NCBI GenBank assembly: GCA_003222235.1 | Contig: QHVD01000239.1 | Coordinates: forward strand, 4,263 to 13,638 | DNA length: 9,376 nucleotides | Reading direction: 5' to 3' | DNA from: Gemmatimonadota bacterium | GTDB taxonomy: Bacteria > Gemmatimonadota > Gemmatimonadetes > Gemmatimonadales > GWC2-71-9 | In this document: piece after piece, positions 6,746 through 9,376 of the stretch | How positions within the stretch are numbered: position 1 is the first letter of the stretch | How the letters are laid out: every line of letters starts with the position of its first letter | Notes under the pieces: model-generated | What the model saw: only the letters and a program-made list of their open reading frames with translations | Databases searched by the model: none | Told to the model about the DNA's origin: nothing | Position numbers and translations under genes: made by a program

Positions 6746-7252
6746 CGCCGCGATCAATGCCTTGCAGAAGTCCGGTAGGTCGGCGGGTGTGCGCGACGAG
6801 ATCAGGTTTCCATCCACCACTACGGCCGCGTCCTCCCAGATCACCCCCGCATTCTCCATGTCGTCCTTGATCGCCCGCACGCTGGTGGCGCGCTTGCCTT
6901 TGAGGATCTTTGCCGAGATCGGCACCCAGCCGGCGTGGCAGATGAAGGCGAGCGGCTTGCCGGCCAGGTAGATCTCGCGAGTGAGCCGCAGGACTTTGTC
7001 GGAGCGCCGTAGCTGGTCGGGCGCGAAGCCGCCCGGGATCACCAGTCCGTCGAAGACTGCGGCGTCCACCTGGTCCACGTCGGCATCGACGACGACGGGA
7101 TACCCCCGCTTCCCCTGGTAGGTCTTCTCGCCCAATCCGGCCACGGTCGTGGCGGCTCCTTCTTCCTCGAGCCGGATCTTCGGATACCAGAGCTCGAGGT
7201 CCTCGTACAGCGGGCCGGCGAAGAACAGGACTTTCTTACCCTTGAGGCTCAC
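6722..7252 (-). CDS. PfpI / DJ-1 family protein (type 1 glutamine amidotransferase-like)
   Basis: This 176-residue protein closely follows the archaeal intracellular protease PfpI pattern from end to end. Family members have been described as proteases, glyoxalases or deglycases and act in the cytoplasm; the activity here cannot be assigned. Visible features are the first strand KKVLFFAG, YEDLELWYP with Glu17 (equivalent to PfpI Glu12), VIPGGFAPDQLR (71-82), and the nucleophile elbow FICHAG with Cys105 and His106. Near the end are ATSVRAIKDDMENAGVIWED and VVVDGNLISSRTPADLPDF, both very characteristic. The start is uncertain. GTG at 7252 gives a normal-length domain but has no clear ribosome binding site, and an in-frame GTG at 7330 would add 26 residues with no similarity to the family. 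Its 3' end overlaps the DUF1015 gene by 24 bp, and it is divergent from the small gene at 7348. Confidence 0.92.
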   Translation of the reverse strand: MSLKGKKVLFFAGPLYEDLELWYPKIRLEEEGAATTVAGLGEKTYQGKRGYPVVVDADVDQVDAAVFDGLVIPGGFAPDQLRRSDKVLRLTREIYLAGKPLAFICHAGWVPISAKILKGKRATSVRAIKDDMENAGVIWEDAAVVVDGNLISSRTPADLPDFCKALIAALRQGPQD

Positions 7253-7347
7253 CGGTTGAACATAGAGCGGCCGCAGTCGCGACGGAAGCTGAAGCGACAG
7301 GCCTGCAGCCGTCGCATAATGATCCGTCACCTGTATATTCTTGCGCC
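7253..7347. promoter_or_regulatory. Divergent intergenic region between PfpI and the 95-residue protein
   Basis: These 95 bases are the longest non-coding stretch inside the window and must hold any promoters for the two divergent units. It includes a NotI-type palindrome GCGGCCGC at 7267-7274 and an AT-rich part at 7315-7340. The plus-strand hexamer TATATT at 7334-7339 is a possible -10 element only eight bases before the ATG at 7348. On the other strand CATTAT (7315-7320) is a possible -10 for the PfpI gene. No convincing -35 is seen for either. If PfpI starts at 7330, most of this is coding. Confidence 0.35.
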
Positions 7348-7635
7348 ATGGCGTTTCGCCCCCGCGAGCGCATCCTCGCGAACCTCGAAGCCATCTATCG
7401 CGAAGCCTATGAGCGCGCCAAAGCCGCGAGCGACCAGGCGCGCATGGCCGATCTCGACGCCGCCTATCAGCGAGAGCAACTCCTGCTCGAGGTGCTGCTC
7501 GACCTCCGTGACGCACTGGGCGCGCCCCCCGCGGAAACCGAAGGACGCCCGGGCAAGAATCGCCCGGACAAGAATCCGGGGCCCGACCCGATCACCGCTC
7601 TCGAGACGATCCGCCGCATCACCAGACTGCGCTGA
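7348..7635 (+). CDS. Small helical protein of unknown family
   Basis: I do not recognise this 95-residue protein. Residues 1-60 are charged and predicted by eye to be almost all helix, with heptad-like spacing of Leu, Ile and Ala (ERILANLEAIYREAYERAK; YQREQLLLEVLLDLRDAL), suggesting a helical hairpin or coiled coil. Residues 61-80 form a polar Pro/Gly/Lys-rich linker (EGRPGKNRPDKNPGPD). A final short helix, ITALETIRRITRLR, is basic. It has no signal peptide or membrane segment. No ribosome binding site precedes the ATG, and a TATATT lies eight bases upstream, so a leaderless message is possible. The gene ends 11 bp before the amidohydrolase lipoprotein gene and is probably cotranscribed with it. 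Codons end almost always in G or C, as in its neighbours, which supports a real gene. Confidence 0.75.
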   Translation: MAFRPRERILANLEAIYREAYERAKAASDQARMADLDAAYQREQLLLEVLLDLRDALGAPPAETEGRPGKNRPDKNPGPDPITALETIRRITRLR

Positions 7636-7646
7636 GGGACTAGAGC

Positions 7647-9308
7647 ATGACCCGACGTCTGCCGGCCGGGTTGGTGTGCATCTCGCTCGCCGCCTGCGCG
7701 CCCAAGGCCGACCTCGTGATCACCGGCGGTCTGGTGTGGACCGGGCTCACATCCGGAGCGCCGCAGCCGGGCGCAGTGGCCGTGGCGCAGGGGAAGGTGA
7801 TCGCCGTCGGGGACTCGGCCGAGCTGGCGCGCTACGTGGGGTCGAAGACGCGGCTCGTTCAGGCGAACGGTGGGCTGGTCATGCCGGGGTTCGCGGACGG
7901 CCACACCCACTTCATCAGCGGCGGGTTCCAGCTCGCTTCGGTGGACCTGCGCCGCGCCGCCACGCCGGGGGAGTTCATCCGCCAACTGCGGGAGTACGCC
8001 GGGCGGCTCGCCCCCGGTGAGTGGATCTTGGGGGGTGACTGGGACCACACGCTCTGGCCCGGGCAGCCGCTGCCGCGGCACGAGTGGATCGACTCGGTCA
8101 CGCCGGACAATCCCGTGTTCCTGAGCAGGCTCGATGGCCATGAGGCCCTCGCCAACGCTGCCGCGATGCAGGCCGCCGGGATCACCGGGAACACACCGAC
8201 CCCTCCCGGCGGCGAGATCCTCCGCGATGCGAGGACGGGCGAGCCGATCGGCATCTTCAAGGACCAGGCGCTCGATCTCATCGGCCGCGCGATCCCGCAG
8301 CCGTCCCCCGAGCGGCGCGACTCGGCGCTGGCGCGCGCGCTCGCCCACGCGGCCTCGCTCGGCGTGACGGCGACCGGCCATATGTCGGCCTCGTGGGAGG
8401 ATCTTGCGAGCTACCGCCGGCTGGAGAAGGTCGGCCGCATGACGCTGCGCGTCGCGCTCTACCTGCCGCTCGAGCACTGGCGCGAAGTGGCCGACACCGT
8501 TCGGCGCTCGGGGCAGGGGGGGGGAAACGACTGGGTCCGGATCGGCGGGCTCAAAGGGTACGCCGACGGCTCGGCCGGGTCGCGCACGGCGTACTTCTTC
8601 GAGCCCTACGCCGACTCCGCCGGTTATTCCGGGCTGATGCAGAACACGCCGAAAGACCTCGCCACCTGGATCGGGAGCGCCGACTCGGCGGGACTGCAGG
8701 TCGCCGTGCACGCCATCGGCGACCGGGCGAATGCGATCATCCTGGACATCTACGACAGCGTGACGAGAGCCCACGGCCCGCGCGATCGGCGGTTCCGCGT
8801 CGAGCACGCTCAGCACCTGCGCCCCCAGGATATTCCGCGCTTCGGCCGACTCGGCGTGATCCCTTCAATGCAACCGTATCACGCCATCGACGACGGGCGC
8901 TGGGTGGAGCGGCGAATCGGGCCTGTGCGGATCAAGACCACCTATGCGTTCCGCACGCTGCTCGACACCGGCGCGAAGCTGGCGTTCGGGTCCGACTGGA
9001 CCGTCGCCCCGCTCGACCCGATCACGGGCGTGTACGCCGCGGTGACGCGACGCACGCTCGACGGCAAGAATCCCGGCGGCTGGGTGCCGGAGCAGAAGGT
9101 CACGCTGGCCGAAGCGCTGCGCGCCTATACGGCCGGGAACGCATTTGCAACGTTCAACGAGAAGAAATGGGGCGTGCTCGCACCCGGTTACTATGCCGAC
9201 GTCGTCGTGCTCGACCGCAATCTCTTCGCGACGCCACCCGAGTCGTTGAGCGCAGCGCGGGTGAGTGTCACGATTGTGGGCGGGAAGGTGGTGTACGAGA
9301 GGCGCTAG
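7647..9308 (+). CDS. YtcJ-like amidohydrolase (metal-dependent hydrolase), predicted lipoprotein
   Basis: This 553-residue protein belongs to the amidohydrolase superfamily, YtcJ-like branch (amidohydrolase family 3), whose members hydrolyse amide-type bonds at a metal centre in a TIM barrel; the substrate is unknown. It begins MTRRLPAGLVCISLAACAPK, with two arginines, a short hydrophobic stretch and the lipobox LAAC, so Cys17 is probably lipidated and the enzyme anchored at a membrane facing the periplasm. Signatures are PGFADGHTHF (Asp84, His86, His88), GGDWDHTLWPGQPLPRHEW (129-147), LDGHEALANAAAM, LKGYADGSAGSR (candidate metal-bridging Lys303), VAVHAIGDRAN (His355), RVEHAQHL (His387) and FGSDWTVAPLDP (Asp450). 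The complete C-terminal beta-sandwich return (GYYADVVVLDRNLF; VTIVGGKVVYE) is present. GAGG at 7634-7637 supports the ATG at 7647. A run of nine G at 8516-8524 lies in frame. The preceding small gene is 11 bp away. Confidence 0.93.
   Translation: MTRRLPAGLVCISLAACAPKADLVITGGLVWTGLTSGAPQPGAVAVAQGKVIAVGDSAELARYVGSKTRLVQANGGLVMPGFADGHTHFISGGFQLASVDLRRAATPGEFIRQLREYAGRLAPGEWILGGDWDHTLWPGQPLPRHEWIDSVTPDNPVFLSRLDGHEALANAAAMQAAGITGNTPTPPGGEILRDARTGEPIGIFKDQALDLIGRAIPQPSPERRDSALARALAHAASLGVTATGHMSASWEDLASYRRLEKVGRMTLRVALYLPLEHWREVADTVRRSGQGGGNDWVRIGGLKGYADGSAGSRTAYFFEPYADSAGYSGLMQNTPKDLATWIGSADSAGLQVAVHAIGDRANAIILDIYDSVTRAHGPRDRRFRVEHAQHLRPQDIPRFGRLGVIPSMQPYHAIDDGRWVERRIGPVRIKTTYAFRTLLDTGAKLAFGSDWTVAPLDPITGVYAAVTRRTLDGKNPGGWVPEQKVTLAEALRAYTAGNAFATFNEKKWGVLAPGYYADVVVLDRNLFATPPESLSAARVSVTIVGGKVVYERR
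8516..8524 (+). repeat. Nine-G homopolymer tract inside the amidohydrolase gene
   Basis: Nine consecutive G residues lie within the codons for Gln-Gly-Gly-Gly at residues 290-293. This is the longest single-base run I see in the window; the next longest is G7 at 3674-3680. In the sequence given, the reading frame is intact across it. Gain or loss of one G would end the protein after about half its length, before Lys303 and the later metal ligands. Confidence 0.8.
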
Positions 9309-9310
9309 AG

Positions 9311-9326
9311 AGGTGGTAGGTGCTAG
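9311..9326 (-). repeat. Heptamer-based short repeat, copy 2 (inverted)
   Basis: AGGTGGTAGGTGCTAG reads CTAGCACCTACCACCT on the minus strand and matches copy 1 at 3013-3028 in 14 of 16 bases, with both differences in the second 7-bp unit. It starts three bases after the stop codon of the amidohydrolase gene. Confidence 0.5.
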
Positions 9327-9376
9327 TGTTGTGTCCCAAAAACATCAGTTATAATATGGCCGTCCCTGACCCTGCG
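9327..9376 (+). promoter_or_regulatory. Candidate housekeeping promoter at the window end
   Basis: Downstream of the amidohydrolase gene the base composition falls sharply to an AT-rich segment containing a perfect TATAAT at 9350-9355. A weak -35 candidate, TTGTGT, lies at 9329-9334, with a 15-bp spacer that is shorter than the usual 16-18. The site would drive a plus-strand gene beyond the window. The ATG at 9356 abuts the hexamer and so is probably not the start of a gene made from this promoter. Confidence 0.45.

Noticed and set aside
7266..7315. Palindromes GCGGCCGC, AGGCCT and CTGCAG as an operator or hairpin
   Set aside because: They are independent short palindromes expected in GC-rich DNA. 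I could not form one convincing long stem or a U-tract terminator from them.
7467..8816. Long minus-strand open frame opposite the amidohydrolase gene
   Set aside because: Antisense shadow with no domain; the plus-strand gene carries all expected active-site motifs.
8393..9319. Second plus-strand frame within the amidohydrolase gene
   Set aside because: Arg/Ala-rich shadow with no domain, fully contained in a recognised gene.
9356..9376. ATG at 9356 as the start of a new gene (MAVPDPA)
   Set aside because: It abuts the TATAAT hexamer, has no ribosome binding site, and only seven codons are visible, so it cannot be supported.
1..9376. Defence system, mobile element, CRISPR array or biosynthetic cluster
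   Set aside because: Every recognisable gene is metabolic or housekeeping. No integrase, transposase, direct repeat array or nuclease/effector pair is visible. The MazG-like protein has no antitoxin or toxin partner beside it.

Overview
The window is GC-rich bacterial chromosomal DNA, by eye about two thirds G+C, with third codon positions almost always G or C. It holds ten genes packed with almost no spacer. Nothing in it looks mobile: I see no transposase, integrase, tRNA, rRNA or CRISPR array. The gene set is a FadI/FadJ beta-oxidation pair, a stand-alone proline dehydrogenase of the Thermus/Bacillus size class, and a YtcJ-like amidohydrolase made as a lipoprotein. Together with frequent GTG starts and several starts lacking a Shine-Dalgarno (SD) sequence, this suggests a heterotrophic Gram-negative-type soil or sediment bacterium. 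Gemmatimonadota is my best guess, but that is a low-certainty inference and the sequence does not prove it.

Layout. Bases 1-5214 form a plus-strand run: the 3' part of a thiolase (fadI), the fused hydratase/dehydrogenase fadJ (stop and start share one base), proline dehydrogenase, a roughly 110-residue protein of unknown family, and the ribosome-assembly GTPase rsgA. The orientation then alternates. A minus-strand MazG-like pyrophosphohydrolase (5171-5491) overlaps the 3' end of rsgA by 44 bp. A plus-strand DUF1015 gene (5509-6745) is broken by a frameshift. A minus-strand PfpI/DJ-1 protein (6722-7252) overlaps the end of the DUF1015 gene by 24 bp. From 7348 the plus strand carries a 95-residue helical protein of unknown family and then the amidohydrolase lipoprotein (7647-9308). 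The last 68 bases hold a short repeat and an AT-rich promoter-like segment for a gene beyond the window.

Function. The first three genes fit oxidative catabolism. FadI and FadJ carry out the last three chemical steps of fatty acid beta-oxidation, and proline dehydrogenase passes electrons from proline to flavin. RsgA and the MazG-like protein are housekeeping or house-cleaning functions, and PfpI proteins are usually linked to protein or glycation damage. The last two genes may form a small operon whose enzyme product is anchored to a membrane. I found no convincing new multi-gene system. The points most worth checking are the broken DUF1015 gene with an apparent microhomology deletion, the unknown gene without a canonical start codon, a nine-G tract inside the amidohydrolase gene, and two inverted copies of a heptamer-based intergenic repeat.
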